Positions 29,060-38,924 of a DNA stretch of 64,000 nucleotides are shown one piece after another. The DNA lies in assembly GCF_007995065.1 (NCBI RefSeq), contig NZ_VOQR01000001.1, positions 1,181,001-1,245,000 on the forward strand, written 5' to 3'. This stretch comes from Sphingomonas ginsenosidivorax. GTDB lineage: Bacteria; Pseudomonadota; Alphaproteobacteria; Sphingomonadales; Sphingomonadaceae. Position numbers and translations under genes: made by a program. The notes under the pieces were generated by a model. The model did no database searches, was not told the origin of the DNA, and saw nothing but the letters and a program-made list of their open reading frames with translations. Each line of letters opens with the position of its first letter. Position 1 is the stretch's first letter.

Positions 29060-31246
29060 GTGTACAGCGTGACAGCTTCGACAAGCCGACAATATTGGCT
29101 CGCCCTGGCGCTGGTTGCGTCTTCCCCCGCCGTCGCCCAGATCGACAAGCCCGGTACCGCTCCCGCCAAGGGACCGAGCGCACCCCGGCCCGAGGATCGT
29201 CCCGCCGCGACGCAGTCGAGCGATCCGCGCGGCGATGCGCCGATCGTGCCGGAGGCCGAGTTCGACAGCGCGCTGCCGCCGCTCTCGGGCGACCTCAACG
29301 CGCCGCTCGAGGCCATGCCGAGTGCGGCCGCCAGCACCGCGCCGGCCGTCACCGCCCCGACCGCGACTCAGTCCGCGACGACCGCGACCGGCGACGTGCT
29401 GCCCCCGACCGGACCGCAGGACCCGCAACTCGCGCAGCCGCTGACGCCGCTCGCAAGCTACGACACTGTCCCGTTCGAGACTGCGGCCGACATCAAGGAC
29501 AAGGACGCGCCCGAAATCCGCTACGACTCGGCGATCGTCGGGCTCGACAAGGCGGGCGACGGGCTGGAGGCGCGTTACAAGGCGCTGTCCGCGCTGCGCG
29601 ACGGCAAGGGCAAGGCGGCGAACGCGACGCAGGTTTCCGCGCGCGCCAAGGAGGACGAGGCGCTCGCCGTCCGGCTGCTCAAGTCGCTCGGCTATTACGA
29701 CGCGACCGCGGTGTCGACGATCGAGACGATCCCCGGCACGCCCGCCAAGCTGAAGGCGACCGTCAGCGCGCAGCCGGGCCGGCTCTACACGTTGTCGTCG
29801 GTCACCGTGGTCGCCGACGCCACGACGCCGCCGAACCTGGTCCGCGACCAGCTGCCTCTGAAGGTCGGCGATGCGATCGAGGCGGAGCGCATCCAGGGTT
29901 CGGAAGCCAATGTCAGCCTGGTCCTGCCGCAGCGCGGCTATCCCTTCGTCAAGGTCGGCGAGCGTGACATCCTGCTCGACGACCAGACCCCGACCGGCGC
30001 CTATACGCTGCCGGTCGATATCGGCCCCCGCGCGTCGTTCGGCCAACTGCGGACCGAGGGTGATCCGGTTTTCGACTTGGAGCACCTGAACGTCTTCCCG
30101 CGGTTCAAGGGCGGCGAGCTCTACGACAACCGGCTCGCCGACGACCTGCGCAACGCGCTGGTCGGCACGTCGCTGTTCCAGACCGTCTCGGTCGAGCCGG
30201 TGCGCACCGGCCAGGTCAACGCCGACGGGACCGAGGCGGTCGACCTGCTGGTGCGCCAGACCAAGGGCCCGGCGCGGACGCTGGCAGGCAATGCCGGCTA
30301 TTCGACGGGGCAGGGCATCCGTGCCGAGGCGACCTGGACGCATCGCAACCTGTTCCCGCCCGAGGGCGCGCTGATCGGATCGGTTATCGCCGGCACGCAG
30401 GAGCAGGGCGCCTCGGCGACGTTCCGCCGCGCGAATGCGGGCAAGCGCGACCGCACGTTCAACGTCATCGCGTCTGCGAACCACAGCAATTACGACGCCT
30501 ATACCGCGTTCACCGGTACGCTCGGCGTTCGCTGGAGTTACGATTCGACGCCGATCTGGCAGAAGCGGCTCACTTACTATTACGGCGGCGAACTCGTCGG
30601 CACGAACGAGAGCGTCTATGATTTCGCGCAAGGACGGAACGTCCGCCGGACCTATGGCATCGTCGCGTTGCCCGGCCAGGTGCTGTTCGACCGCTCGGAC
30701 AGCCTGCTCAACCCGGCCAGGGGCTATCGCCTGCGCCTGAACGTCAGTCCCGAGACCTCGGTGCAGGGATCGGTCAGCCCCTATGTCCGCGCACAGGTCG
30801 AGGGTACGGTCTATTATCCCGTATCGACGAGCCTGGTCATCGCAGGCCGTGCCCGCGCGGCGACGATCCAGGGCATCGCGCGCGACGACCTGGCCCCCTC
30901 GCGGCGTCTGTACGGCGGCGGCGGCGGCTCGGTCCGCGGCTATGGCTATCAGCGTTTGGGACCGTTCGATCCGAACGGCGATCCGATCGGCGGGCGTTCG
31001 CTCAACGAATTCGCGCTCGAGGCGCGCTACCGGTTCGGCGACTTTGGCATCGTGCCGTTCGTCGATGCCGGCAACAGCTATTCGAGCACCACGCCCAACC
31101 TCAGCGCGCTGAAGATCGGCGCGGGCATCGGCGGGCGCTTCTACACCAATTTCGGGCCGCTGCGGTTCGACGTCGCGACACCGCTCAACCCGCGCAAGGG
31201 TGACGGCAAGGTCGCGCTGTATATCTCGATCGGGCAGGCATTCTGA
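29060..31246 (+). CDS. tamA: Translocation and assembly module outer-membrane protein TamA (BamA family)
   Basis: About 728 residues of an Omp85-family outer-membrane protein. A signal peptide (QYWLALALVASSPAVAQ) is followed by a Pro/Ala-rich linker (about 80 residues), POTRA-like domains, and a C-terminal 16-strand barrel with the family motif GGGGSVRGYGYQRLGP and a terminal strand ending in Phe. With TamB it helps insert proteins or transport lipids across the envelope. There is no good ATG: GTG at 29060 or 29069 fits the signal peptide best, and a TTG at 29000 would add 20 polar residues. Its TGA overlaps the tamB ATG. Confidence 0.92.
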   Translation: MYSVTASTSRQYWLALALVASSPAVAQIDKPGTAPAKGPSAPRPEDRPAATQSSDPRGDAPIVPEAEFDSALPPLSGDLNAPLEAMPSAAASTAPAVTAPTATQSATTATGDVLPPTGPQDPQLAQPLTPLASYDTVPFETAADIKDKDAPEIRYDSAIVGLDKAGDGLEARYKALSALRDGKGKAANATQVSARAKEDEALAVRLLKSLGYYDATAVSTIETIPGTPAKLKATVSAQPGRLYTLSSVTVVADATTPPNLVRDQLPLKVGDAIEAERIQGSEANVSLVLPQRGYPFVKVGERDILLDDQTPTGAYTLPVDIGPRASFGQLRTEGDPVFDLEHLNVFPRFKGGELYDNRLADDLRNALVGTSLFQTVSVEPVRTGQVNADGTEAVDLLVRQTKGPARTLAGNAGYSTGQGIRAEATWTHRNLFPPEGALIGSVIAGTQEQGASATFRRANAGKRDRTFNVIASANHSNYDAYTAFTGTLGVRWSYDSTPIWQKRLTYYYGGELVGTNESVYDFAQGRNVRRTYGIVALPGQVLFDRSDSLLNPARGYRLRLNVSPETSVQGSVSPYVRAQVEGTVYYPVSTSLVIAGRARAATIQGIARDDLAPSRRLYGGGGGSVRGYGYQRLGPFDPNGDPIGGRSLNEFALEARYRFGDFGIVPFVDAGNSYSSTTPNLSALKIGAGIGGRFYTNFGPLRFDVATPLNPRKGDGKVALYISIGQAF

Positions 31247-34200
31247 TGGCCGAAGACACGTATCCGGCGGAGACCGGGCAGCCCGAGCCGGTCGTCGCCC
31301 GCGCGCCGCTGTGGCAGCGCATCCTGAAATGGATCGGCATCGCGATCCTGTCGCTGGTCGTGCTGGTGCTGCTCGTCCTGTTCGGGATCAACACCGATCC
31401 GGGCCGACGTCTCGTCGCCGACCAGATCGGCGGCTACACGACCGCGTCGGGGCTCAACATCAAGGTCGGGCGGATCGACGGATCGATCTACGGCGCGATG
31501 ACGCTCAGCGACGTGCGCGTGGCGGATCCCAAGGGCGTGTTCCTGACCAGCCCGAAGCTCGCCGTCGACTGGCGCCCGTTCGCGTTCGCGCGCAACCATG
31601 TCGACGTCCGCTCGCTGACGACGCCGCTGGTCACGCTGCAGCGCCGCCCGGTCCTGAACCAGACCCCCAGCGACCCCAACGCGCCGCTGCTGCCCGATCT
31701 CGACATCGACGTGAACCGGCTGCAGATCGCGCGCTTCGTGATCGCCAAGCCGGTCACCGGCGCGACGCATATCGTGAAGATCGACGGCGCGGTGCACATC
31801 GCCGACAAGCGCGCCCAGCTGACGACCAACGCCGCGGCCCTGGTCGGCCCGGGCGTCGCCGGCGGCGACACGCTCGTGCTGAAACTCGACGCGGTCCCCG
31901 ATCAGAACAAGCTCGACGTCAACGTAAAGCTGGTCGCCCCGGTGGGCGGCGTGGTCGCGACGATGGGGTCGCTGAAAGCCCCGCTGACCGCGACCGTCGA
32001 CGGCCGCGGCAGCTGGAAGTCGTGGCGCGGCAACGCGGTCGCGACTCTGGGCGGCGGACAGCTCGCCAACCTCGCGCTCACCGCGACCGACGGCCATATC
32101 ACCGTCCGCGGACCGACGCGTCCGGGTCTCTATCTCGAAGGTCCGGTCGAGCGCCTGACCGCGCCGCAGCTCGACGTCGCGATCGACACGACGCTCAATG
32201 ACCGTAAGGCGGACACGCGGATGACGCTGCGGTCGAGCGCGCTGTCGGTCGACGCTGGCGGCCTGCTCGACCTCGCCAACAGCCGGTTCGGCAATTTCGC
32301 GGTCGGTGCCAGGCTGCTGACCCCCGGCGCGATCGCGCCGAACCTGCGCGGCCGCGACGTGACGGCACGCCTGGTGCTCGACGGCGCGTTCGCGACGCCG
32401 ACGGTGGATTACAAGGTCCGCGCGGCGGCGATCGGCTTCGGCACGACCACGGTCGAGAATGTCTACGCCGAGGGCCTGGCCCGAGTGAACACCGACCGCA
32501 TCCTCGTACCGCTCAACGCGCGTGCGGCGCGGGTGACCGGGCTCAACGCCGCGATCGGCGGGCTCACGACCAACGTCCGCATCCAGGGCGACCTCGCGAT
32601 CGCGATGCCGAACATCCTGTCGGACAATCTGAAAATCCGTTCGGACAAGATCGACGCTACCGCGATCATCGTCGCGAACATGGCGACCGGCCGCTACAGC
32701 GGCGCGCTCAAGGGCCGCGTGAATAACTACCGCGTCGACGGCGTCGGGATCATCAACCTGTCGACCGACGCCAAGCTGGTACCCGGTCCCAACGGCGGCT
32801 TCGGCATCGTCGGCCGCGTGGCGGCACAGACGACGCAGCTGTTCAACGACGGCGCGCGCAGCTTCCTCGGCGGTAACGCCGTCATCCGGTCGGACATCGG
32901 CTACAGCCCCGAAGGCATCGTCACCTTCCGCAACCTGCGCATGAACGCGCCCCAATTCCGCATCACGCGGGGCGATGGCCGCTTCGATCCGGCGACCGGC
33001 GCGGTGCTGGTCAATGCCGACGCCTATTCGACCGTCTACGGCCCGCTCTCCGCACGCGTCACGGGCAGCGCGACGGCACCCGTCGTCGTGCTGCGCGCGC
33101 CGCGTCCCGGCGTCGGCGTCGGGCTCGTCAACCTCAACGCGCGTGTCGTCGGCCGCGGCGGCGCCTATGCCGTCACCGCGAGCGGCGGGACCAATTACGG
33201 CCCGTTCACCGCCGACGTCCTGGTGACGCCGGGCACGCAACTCGCGGTCGACGTGCGCCGCGTCGTCTTTGCCGGGATCGTCGCACAGGGCCGCATCGTA
33301 CAGACTGCGGCGGGGCCTTTCGGCGGTGCGCTGACCTTTGCCGGGCAGGGGCTGTCGGGCAATGTGAGGCTCGCCAACCAGGGCGGCTATCAGCGCGCCG
33401 ACGTCGCCGCGCGCGCCAATGGCGCGACGATCCCGGGCATGGTCGATTTCACCATCGGCCGCGCGATCATCTCTGCCACCGCGGTGCTGACGCCGACGCC
33501 CCAGATCGTCGCGGACGCACAGGTCGCCGATCTGCGCTACGGCGCGGTCGTCCTCTCGGCGGCGCGCGCGAAGGTCAATTATGTCGGCGGCCGCGGCACC
33601 GCGCAGGCTCTGGCGACGGGGTCGAGCGGCGTACCGTTCCGGATCGCGATGAACGCCAGGCTGAGCCCCGACAACTATCTCGTCGCGCTGCAGGGTCAGG
33701 CGAATGCGATCGCCTTCCGCACCGCCAACCCGGCGCGCATCCGCGCGGCGAAGGGCGTGTACACGCTCGCGCCCACGCGGATCGACTTCGGCGGCGCGAA
33801 TGGCGGGTCGGCGCGACTGGCCGGCAGCTACGGCCGCGGGATCAACGCGCAGGCGCGGCTCGACAAGCTCGACCTCTCGGTGCTGAGCGCTCTGATGCCG
33901 AACCTCGGTATCGGCGGACAGGCGACGGGCAGCCTCGACTTCGCCCAGGCGAACAGCAACGCCGTGCCCGTTGCGGATGCCCGCGTGACCGTCACCAATT
34001 TCACGCGCTCCGGGCTGGCCGCGGTATCCGAGCCGGTCGACATCGTCTTCGCCGGCACGCTCGGCGCCGAGGGCGGCACTGGTCGTGCACTCGTCCGTCG
34101 CGGCCCGACCGTGGTCGGCCGCATGGTCGCGAACCTGAAGCCGCTCGGCGCCGGCGCATCGTGGAGCGAGCGTCTGATGGCAGCCCCGCTATCGGGCGGG

Positions 34201-35481
34201 ATCCGCTACAATGGCCCCTCCGCTGTGCTGTTCAGCTTCGCCGCGATCCCGAACCAGCAATTGTCGGGGCCGATCGCGATCGCCGCCGACTTCTCGGGGC
34301 GCGTGCAGGCGCCGCTGCTCAACGGGCTCGTTCGGGCGGACAACCTGACCTACGACAACGAAACCTACGGCACGCGCCTGTCGCGGATGCAGCTGGCCGG
34401 CCGGTTCAACAACGAGCGGTTCGAGATCACGCGGCTCAACGCGAAGGCCGGCGACGGAACGGTCGAGGCGACCGGCTCGATCGGTCTCGCCGCCGCCAGC
34501 GGCTTCCCGATCGACGTGCGTGCGCGGCTGAACAATGCGCAGCTCGCCAAGAGCGACGCGATCAGCGCGACGACCAGCGGGACGATCCACCTGACCAATG
34601 GTCCGAACGGTGGCTTGATCCAGGGCGAGCTTCAGATCCCCGAGGCGCGCTACGCGATCATCCGCCAGGGCCAGGCCGAGGTGTCCGAGCTGACCGGCGT
34701 CCGCCGCAAGAGCGACATCCGCGTCGCGCGGCCGACCGACCGGCCGACGCCGGCACCGGTGGGGCTGTTCAAGCTCGACCTCCACGTCACCGCGCCGAAC
34801 CAGCTGTTCGTGTCGGGCATGGGCCTCGACTCCGAATGGCGGATGGACATGCGGATCGGCGGCACGTCGGCGGCACCGGTCATCACCGGCGGGCTCGACG
34901 TGGTGAAGGGCGCCTATTCGTTCGCGGGTAAGCGCTTCGAGGTGACTCGCGGTACGGTGCGCTTCCGTGGCGGTGCGCTGACCGATCCGGACATCAACAT
35001 CACCGCGACGACGACGGTCAACGGCATCACCGCCGTGATCGCGATCACCGGCACCGGCCAGCGTCCGCAGATTGCGTTCACCTCGACGCCCACGCTGCCA
35101 CAGGACGAAGTGCTCAGCCGCCTGTTGTTCGGGACCAGCCCGACCAATTTGTCGGCGACCGAGGCGATCCAGCTCGCGGCCGCGCTCAACTCGCTGCGCG
35201 GGTCGGGCGGCGGCGGGCTCAACCCGCTTGGCAAGCTGCGCTCGGCGACGGGGTTCGACCGGCTGCGGATCGTCGGCGCCGACCAGGCGACCGGCAAGGG
35301 CACCAGCCTGGCCGCGGGCAAGTACCTGACCGACAATATCTATGTGGAGGTCGTGACCGACGCGAAGGGCTTCACCTCGACGCAGCTTGAGATCGCGCTC
35401 ACCAAGGCGCTCAGCCTGCTCTCGTCGGCCGGTGGCGTCGGCGGCTCGAACGCCAGCCTGAAATACTCGAAGGACTATTGA
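31246..35481 (+). CDS. tamB: Translocation and assembly module inner-membrane protein TamB
   Basis: A 1411-residue AsmA/TamB-like protein. It has one N-terminal membrane helix (about residues 24-48, ILKWIGIAILSLVVLVLL), then a long beta-rich periplasmic region, then the C-terminal DUF490/TamB domain with VVKGAYSFAGKRFEVTRGTV, LPQDEVLSRLLFG and a terminal NASLKYSKDY segment. It bridges the inner membrane to TamA. The overlap of its ATG with the tamA stop supports coupled expression. Length is within the family range. Confidence 0.95.
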   Translation: MAEDTYPAETGQPEPVVARAPLWQRILKWIGIAILSLVVLVLLVLFGINTDPGRRLVADQIGGYTTASGLNIKVGRIDGSIYGAMTLSDVRVADPKGVFLTSPKLAVDWRPFAFARNHVDVRSLTTPLVTLQRRPVLNQTPSDPNAPLLPDLDIDVNRLQIARFVIAKPVTGATHIVKIDGAVHIADKRAQLTTNAAALVGPGVAGGDTLVLKLDAVPDQNKLDVNVKLVAPVGGVVATMGSLKAPLTATVDGRGSWKSWRGNAVATLGGGQLANLALTATDGHITVRGPTRPGLYLEGPVERLTAPQLDVAIDTTLNDRKADTRMTLRSSALSVDAGGLLDLANSRFGNFAVGARLLTPGAIAPNLRGRDVTARLVLDGAFATPTVDYKVRAAAIGFGTTTVENVYAEGLARVNTDRILVPLNARAARVTGLNAAIGGLTTNVRIQGDLAIAMPNILSDNLKIRSDKIDATAIIVANMATGRYSGALKGRVNNYRVDGVGIINLSTDAKLVPGPNGGFGIVGRVAAQTTQLFNDGARSFLGGNAVIRSDIGYSPEGIVTFRNLRMNAPQFRITRGDGRFDPATGAVLVNADAYSTVYGPLSARVTGSATAPVVVLRAPRPGVGVGLVNLNARVVGRGGAYAVTASGGTNYGPFTADVLVTPGTQLAVDVRRVVFAGIVAQGRIVQTAAGPFGGALTFAGQGLSGNVRLANQGGYQRADVAARANGATIPGMVDFTIGRAIISATAVLTPTPQIVADAQVADLRYGAVVLSAARAKVNYVGGRGTAQALATGSSGVPFRIAMNARLSPDNYLVALQGQANAIAFRTANPARIRAAKGVYTLAPTRIDFGGANGGSARLAGSYGRGINAQARLDKLDLSVLSALMPNLGIGGQATGSLDFAQANSNAVPVADARVTVTNFTRSGLAAVSEPVDIVFAGTLGAEGGTGRALVRRGPTVVGRMVANLKPLGAGASWSERLMAAPLSGGIRYNGPSAVLFSFAAIPNQQLSGPIAIAADFSGRVQAPLLNGLVRADNLTYDNETYGTRLSRMQLAGRFNNERFEITRLNAKAGDGTVEATGSIGLAAASGFPIDVRARLNNAQLAKSDAISATTSGTIHLTNGPNGGLIQGELQIPEARYAIIRQGQAEVSELTGVRRKSDIRVARPTDRPTPAPVGLFKLDLHVTAPNQLFVSGMGLDSEWRMDMRIGGTSAAPVITGGLDVVKGAYSFAGKRFEVTRGTVRFRGGALTDPDINITATTTVNGITAVIAITGTGQRPQIAFTSTPTLPQDEVLSRLLFGTSPTNLSATEAIQLAAALNSLRGSGGGGLNPLGKLRSATGFDRLRIVGADQATGKGTSLAAGKYLTDNIYVEVVTDAKGFTSTQLEIALTKALSLLSSAGGVGGSNASLKYSKDY

Positions 35482-35491
35482 TGCCGGGGGA

Positions 35492-35512
35492 GGGGGCGCC
35501 GGCGACGCCCCC
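35492..35512. terminator. GC hairpin between convergent tamB and dapE
   Basis: GGGGGCG at 35492-35498 pairs with CGCCCCC at 35506-35512 across a seven-base loop. It sits between two convergent genes and could terminate both. It is followed by TTGAT on the plus strand, with no long T-tract. Confidence 0.5.
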
Positions 35513-35526
35513 TTGATACGCACCAA

Positions 35527-36642
35527 TCAGAGGTGCGCGTCGGCCAGCGCGGCGTCGATGATCGCCGCATAGATGTCGGTCAGGCGGTGCAGGTCCGCGA
35601 CCGCGACGGCTTCGTCGACCTTGTGCATCGTCGCGTTGAGCAGCCCGAACTCGACCACCGGGCAGAGCTTCGACAGGAAGCGGGCGTCGGAAGTGCCGCC
35701 GGTGGTCGACAAATCCGGCACCAGTCCGGTCACGCCCTGGATCGCGTCGGCGACCAGCGTCGAGAAGTCTCCGGGTGCGGTCAGGAACGCTTCGCCCGAG
35801 ATCCGTGCGGTCACCGTCGCGCCGTGCTTCTCGGCCAGCGCTGCGATGCGCGCGACGAGCGAATCCCCGGTGTGCCGGTCGTTGAACCGGATGCTGATCC
35901 GCGCGGAGGCCTTGGCGGGGATGACGTTCGTCGCGGGATTGCCGACGGTGATGTCGGTGATCTCGATGTTCGACGGCTGGAACCAGTCGGTGCCGTCGTC
36001 CAGCGTCACCGCCTCGATCGCGGCGAGCAGCGCGACGAGCCGCGGGATAGGGTTGTCGGCCAGATGCGGATAGGCGACATGGCCCTGGCGGCCCGCGACC
36101 TCGATCCAGATATTGACCGATCCGCGCCGCCCGATCTTGACCATGTCGCCGAGCCGCGCGGTCGAAGTGGGCTCGCCGACCAGGCACAGGTCCGGAACCA
36201 AGCGCCGCGTCGCCATCCGGTCGATCAGCGCGCGCGTGCCATAGGTCGCGGGGCCTTCCTCGTCGCCGGTGATGATCAGCGACAGCGTGCCTACGTCGGA
36301 GCGGCTGGCCGCGGCGACGAACGCGGCGACCGCACCCTTCATGTCGACAGCGCCGCGGCCGTAGAGCAGCCCGTCGCGGATATCCGCGGACCAGGGCGAC
36401 CAGCCTTCGCCCGCAGGCACCACGTCGACATGGCCGGCAAAGGCGAAATGCCGTGGACCGTCCCCGCGGACCGCGAGCATATTCTCGACCGGTCCGTCGG
36501 GGGCCTCGCCGACCGTGAACCGGTCGACCGCGAAGCCGAGCGGTACCAGCGCGTCCTCCAGCACGTCGAACACCGGTCCGCGCGCGGGCGTGACGCTCTC
36601 CGCCGCGATCAGCCGCTGCGCCAGCGCGACCGGGTCGATCAT
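35527..36642 (-). CDS. dapE: Succinyl-diaminopimelate desuccinylase
   Basis: A 371-residue M20-family zinc hydrolase that removes succinate from N-succinyl-LL-diaminopimelate in lysine and peptidoglycan precursor synthesis. Motifs include FAGHVDVVPAG (zinc His and Asp), GRGAVDMKG, the catalytic Glu pair in TGDEEGPATYGT, and GGTSDARF near the C-terminus. The dimerisation insert with NVIPAKASARISIRFND is present. I used the ATG at 36642, which overlaps the stop of the upstream GST gene. A longer frame to 37131 is a shadow of that GST. Confidence 0.95.
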   Translation of the reverse strand: MIDPVALAQRLIAAESVTPARGPVFDVLEDALVPLGFAVDRFTVGEAPDGPVENMLAVRGDGPRHFAFAGHVDVVPAGEGWSPWSADIRDGLLYGRGAVDMKGAVAAFVAAASRSDVGTLSLIITGDEEGPATYGTRALIDRMATRRLVPDLCLVGEPTSTARLGDMVKIGRRGSVNIWIEVAGRQGHVAYPHLADNPIPRLVALLAAIEAVTLDDGTDWFQPSNIEITDITVGNPATNVIPAKASARISIRFNDRHTGDSLVARIAALAEKHGATVTARISGEAFLTAPGDFSTLVADAIQGVTGLVPDLSTTGGTSDARFLSKLCPVVEFGLLNATMHKVDEAVAVADLHRLTDIYAAIIDAALADAHL

Positions 36643-37307
36643 GTGCGTGCGGCGGGTTGCTCGAACTGCTCGATGACCCAATCCTCTTCCTGCGCGGCGG
36701 CGATCCAGTCCTGCATGAACGGGTGGTCGAACATCGCCTGCATATATCCTTGCGCAAAGCGTGCGATCGGCAGCTGGTAGGTGACGATGCGCGTGACGAC
36801 GGGTGCGAACATGATGTCCGCCGCGCCGAACTGGCCGAACAGGAAGTCGCCGCCGCCACCGAAGCGCGCGCGCGCCTGCGCCCACAGCTCCATGATCCGC
36901 TGCAGCTCGACAAGGACGTCCTCGTCGGGGCGCACCGCGGGGAAGACTTGGCGGATGTTCATGCTGTGCTTGCGGCGCAGCGCCTGGAAGCTCGAATGCA
37001 TCTCGGCGGCCATCGACCGCGCCATCGCGCGCGGCGCATCGTCCTCCGGCCAGAAGCGGTCGCGGCCGACCTTGTCGGCGAGATAGTCGACGATCGCCAG
37101 GCTGTCCCAGACGACGGCATCGCCGTCCCACAGGATCGGCACCTTCCCTGACGACGGCGCGAACTCGTCCCCCTCGCGGCGCTTGTCCCAGTCGGCATCG
37201 TAAAGGGGAACGACCACCTCCTCGAACGGCAGCCCGGACTGTTTGCAGGCGAGCCAGCCGCGAAGCGACCAGGACGAATAGGCCTTGTTGCCGATGATCA
37301 GTTTCAT
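36639..37307 (-). CDS. Glutathione S-transferase family protein
   Basis: A 222-residue cytosolic GST with the N-terminal thioredoxin-like domain (KLIIGNKAYSSWSLRGW, cis-Pro region GKVPILWDGDAVVWDSLAI) and an all-helical C-terminal domain. The GSH-binding Ser is likely in SSWSLRGW. The electrophile substrate cannot be inferred. The ATG at 37307 starts the N-terminal beta strand; the frame upstream is not conserved-looking. Its TGA overlaps the dapE ATG (ATGA). Confidence 0.9.
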   Translation of the reverse strand: MKLIIGNKAYSSWSLRGWLACKQSGLPFEEVVVPLYDADWDKRREGDEFAPSSGKVPILWDGDAVVWDSLAIVDYLADKVGRDRFWPEDDAPRAMARSMAAEMHSSFQALRRKHSMNIRQVFPAVRPDEDVLVELQRIMELWAQARARFGGGGDFLFGQFGAADIMFAPVVTRIVTYQLPIARFAQGYMQAMFDHPFMQDWIAAAQEEDWVIEQFEQPAART

Positions 37308-37435
37308 GCCCGACGGACTAGCGGTGCGGGGGGACCGCGGCAACTGCCACCGCGGCGTCGATGACCGAGGTGGCGGGAAGAATGTTTGCGCGTGCGCGCG
37401 GCATGGCCCTACAGGAGGCCTCAAGCACATGATAA

Positions 37436-37453
37436 ACGTGGGATTAGCCACGT
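37436..37453. promoter_or_regulatory. Inverted repeat upstream of the AraC-like gene
   Basis: ACGTGG-GATTAG-CCACGT, perfect six-base arms with a six-base spacer, about 22 bases before the ATG of the AraC-like regulator and in the divergent gap with the GST gene. It could be an autoregulatory site or an mRNA hairpin. Confidence 0.35.
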
Positions 37454-37475
37454 CCTTTGGGGTGGTCTCAGCGTA

Positions 37476-38396
37476 ATGATCGAGAGCGGGTCGCATACGC
37501 CGGGGGTGTCGGTGGCGGCGTTTCAATTGCCGGAGAATGCCGCGCTGCGCTACGAACAGCCGGACGCTCGGCTGGCCGAATTCTTCACCGATTATCACGT
37601 GCTCGATTCGGAGGAGCGCGAGGGTGTGCCCGCGGTCGACTGGATGCTGCCGAGCTGGCCGGCGATCCGCATCTTCCTGTCGGAGCGGCGGCTGGCCGTG
37701 ACGCTGCGGCGGCGGACCTATGATCCGGTCCCGGTCGCGTCACTATACGGGACAACCAGCCGTGCCATGGAGGTGACGACCAATGGCGGCGTCACGATCG
37801 GTGTCGGGATCAGCCCGCTAGGCTGGGCGCGGCTGGTACGACGGCCGGCGGACGCGTTTCGCGACCGGATCACGCGGCTCGACGAGGTGCTGCCGCCCGC
37901 GATCGTCGAGACGCTCGTCGCGCAGCTGCGCGCCTCGGACCAGGGTCCGGCGGTGAAGGGCATACTCGACGCGTTCTTCCTCGAGTATCTCGGCGCGCCC
38001 GATCCCAACGAGGCCGCGATCCGCCAGCTCGCGGCCTTGATCGTCAACGACGAGACGCAGGACCTGCCGACCGCCGCGGCGGCGGTGGGGATCTCGGAGA
38101 TGCAGCTGCGACGACTGTCGACGCGGTATTTCGGGTTTCCGCCAAAGACCTTGCTGATCCGGACGCGTTTTCTGCGGTCGTTCCTGCGGATGCTGTCGGC
38201 GGGCGGACCAGCCGATTATTCGCTGATCGCGCACAGCTACCACGACGTCCCGCATTTCCTGCGCGACGCCCAGCATTTCCTGGGAATGACGCCGCGAAGG
38301 TTCATGGAGCTCGAAACGCCGAAGCTCGATGCCGTGTTGCGCGCGCGGGCGGCGGTGCTGGGCGCAGCGACGAGCGCGCTGCAGGCCACGCACTGA
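37476..38396 (+). CDS. AraC-like transcriptional regulator
   Basis: A 306-residue protein with an unrecognised N-terminal sensing domain of about 200 residues and a C-terminal AraC/XylS-type helix-turn-helix region. The first helix pair is LPTAAAAVGISEMQLRRLST with FGFPPKTLLIRTRFLR, and the second part is DVPHFLRDAQHFLGMTPRRF. The ATG at 37476 is preceded by CAGCG only, so the ribosome-binding site is weak. It is divergent from the GST gene. The target is not evident; the neighbouring GST or the convergent small membrane protein are candidates. Confidence 0.85.
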   Translation: MIESGSHTPGVSVAAFQLPENAALRYEQPDARLAEFFTDYHVLDSEEREGVPAVDWMLPSWPAIRIFLSERRLAVTLRRRTYDPVPVASLYGTTSRAMEVTTNGGVTIGVGISPLGWARLVRRPADAFRDRITRLDEVLPPAIVETLVAQLRASDQGPAVKGILDAFFLEYLGAPDPNEAAIRQLAALIVNDETQDLPTAAAAVGISEMQLRRLSTRYFGFPPKTLLIRTRFLRSFLRMLSAGGPADYSLIAHSYHDVPHFLRDAQHFLGMTPRRFMELETPKLDAVLRARAAVLGAATSALQATH

Positions 38397-38717
38397 TCAG
38401 GCGGACCGGTCGCGGACGATCAGCGGGCGCAGGCGGACGCCCAGGCAGATCATCGTCGGCCAGAACAGCGTGTTGGCGATGTCGAGCCCGGTGTCCTCCC
38501 ACCGCCACGAGCCGAAGTTCAACCGATCCATGATCTCGTTGAAAGCCTCGCCTACGGCGACCACCGACCAGGGGATGAAGGTGCCGAACGATCGCCGCGT
38601 CACCAGTCGGGCGAGCATCAGCAAGGCGAGTCCAGCATGGATGTGCAGGATGGTGTCGGGGAGGCCGGTGCCGTCGCCGATCCAGTCGATCATTCGGTGA
38701 TATTGGGCTGCGATCAC
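38397..38717 (-). CDS. Small membrane protein, unknown
   Basis: A 106-residue protein with likely helices around ILHIHAGLALLMLARLV, TFIPWSVVAVGEAFNEIM and ANTLFWPTMICLGVRLRPL. A conserved-looking WRWEDTGLDIANTLFWPT segment lies in the C-terminal half. Its stop codon lies right against the end of the convergent AraC-like gene. I do not recognise the family. Confidence 0.7.
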   Translation of the reverse strand: MIAAQYHRMIDWIGDGTGLPDTILHIHAGLALLMLARLVTRRSFGTFIPWSVVAVGEAFNEIMDRLNFGSWRWEDTGLDIANTLFWPTMICLGVRLRPLIVRDRSA

Positions 38718-38924
38718 GCTTCACTCCACGGCGTCGTGGCCGAGCGCGCTCCATAGGGGGGCGACGATGCGCCGACAATCGGGCGCGTCGTATCCCGGGC
38801 ACGGCGCCCATCCGGTCGCACACCGGGACGGCTCGCGCCGGACCGATAAAAAAGAGCGGATATCCCTGCGCGTGCTGTGTAGAAGCCCGGCAACAGCGAC
38901 ATGAATCGCGAAGAAGAGGATGCC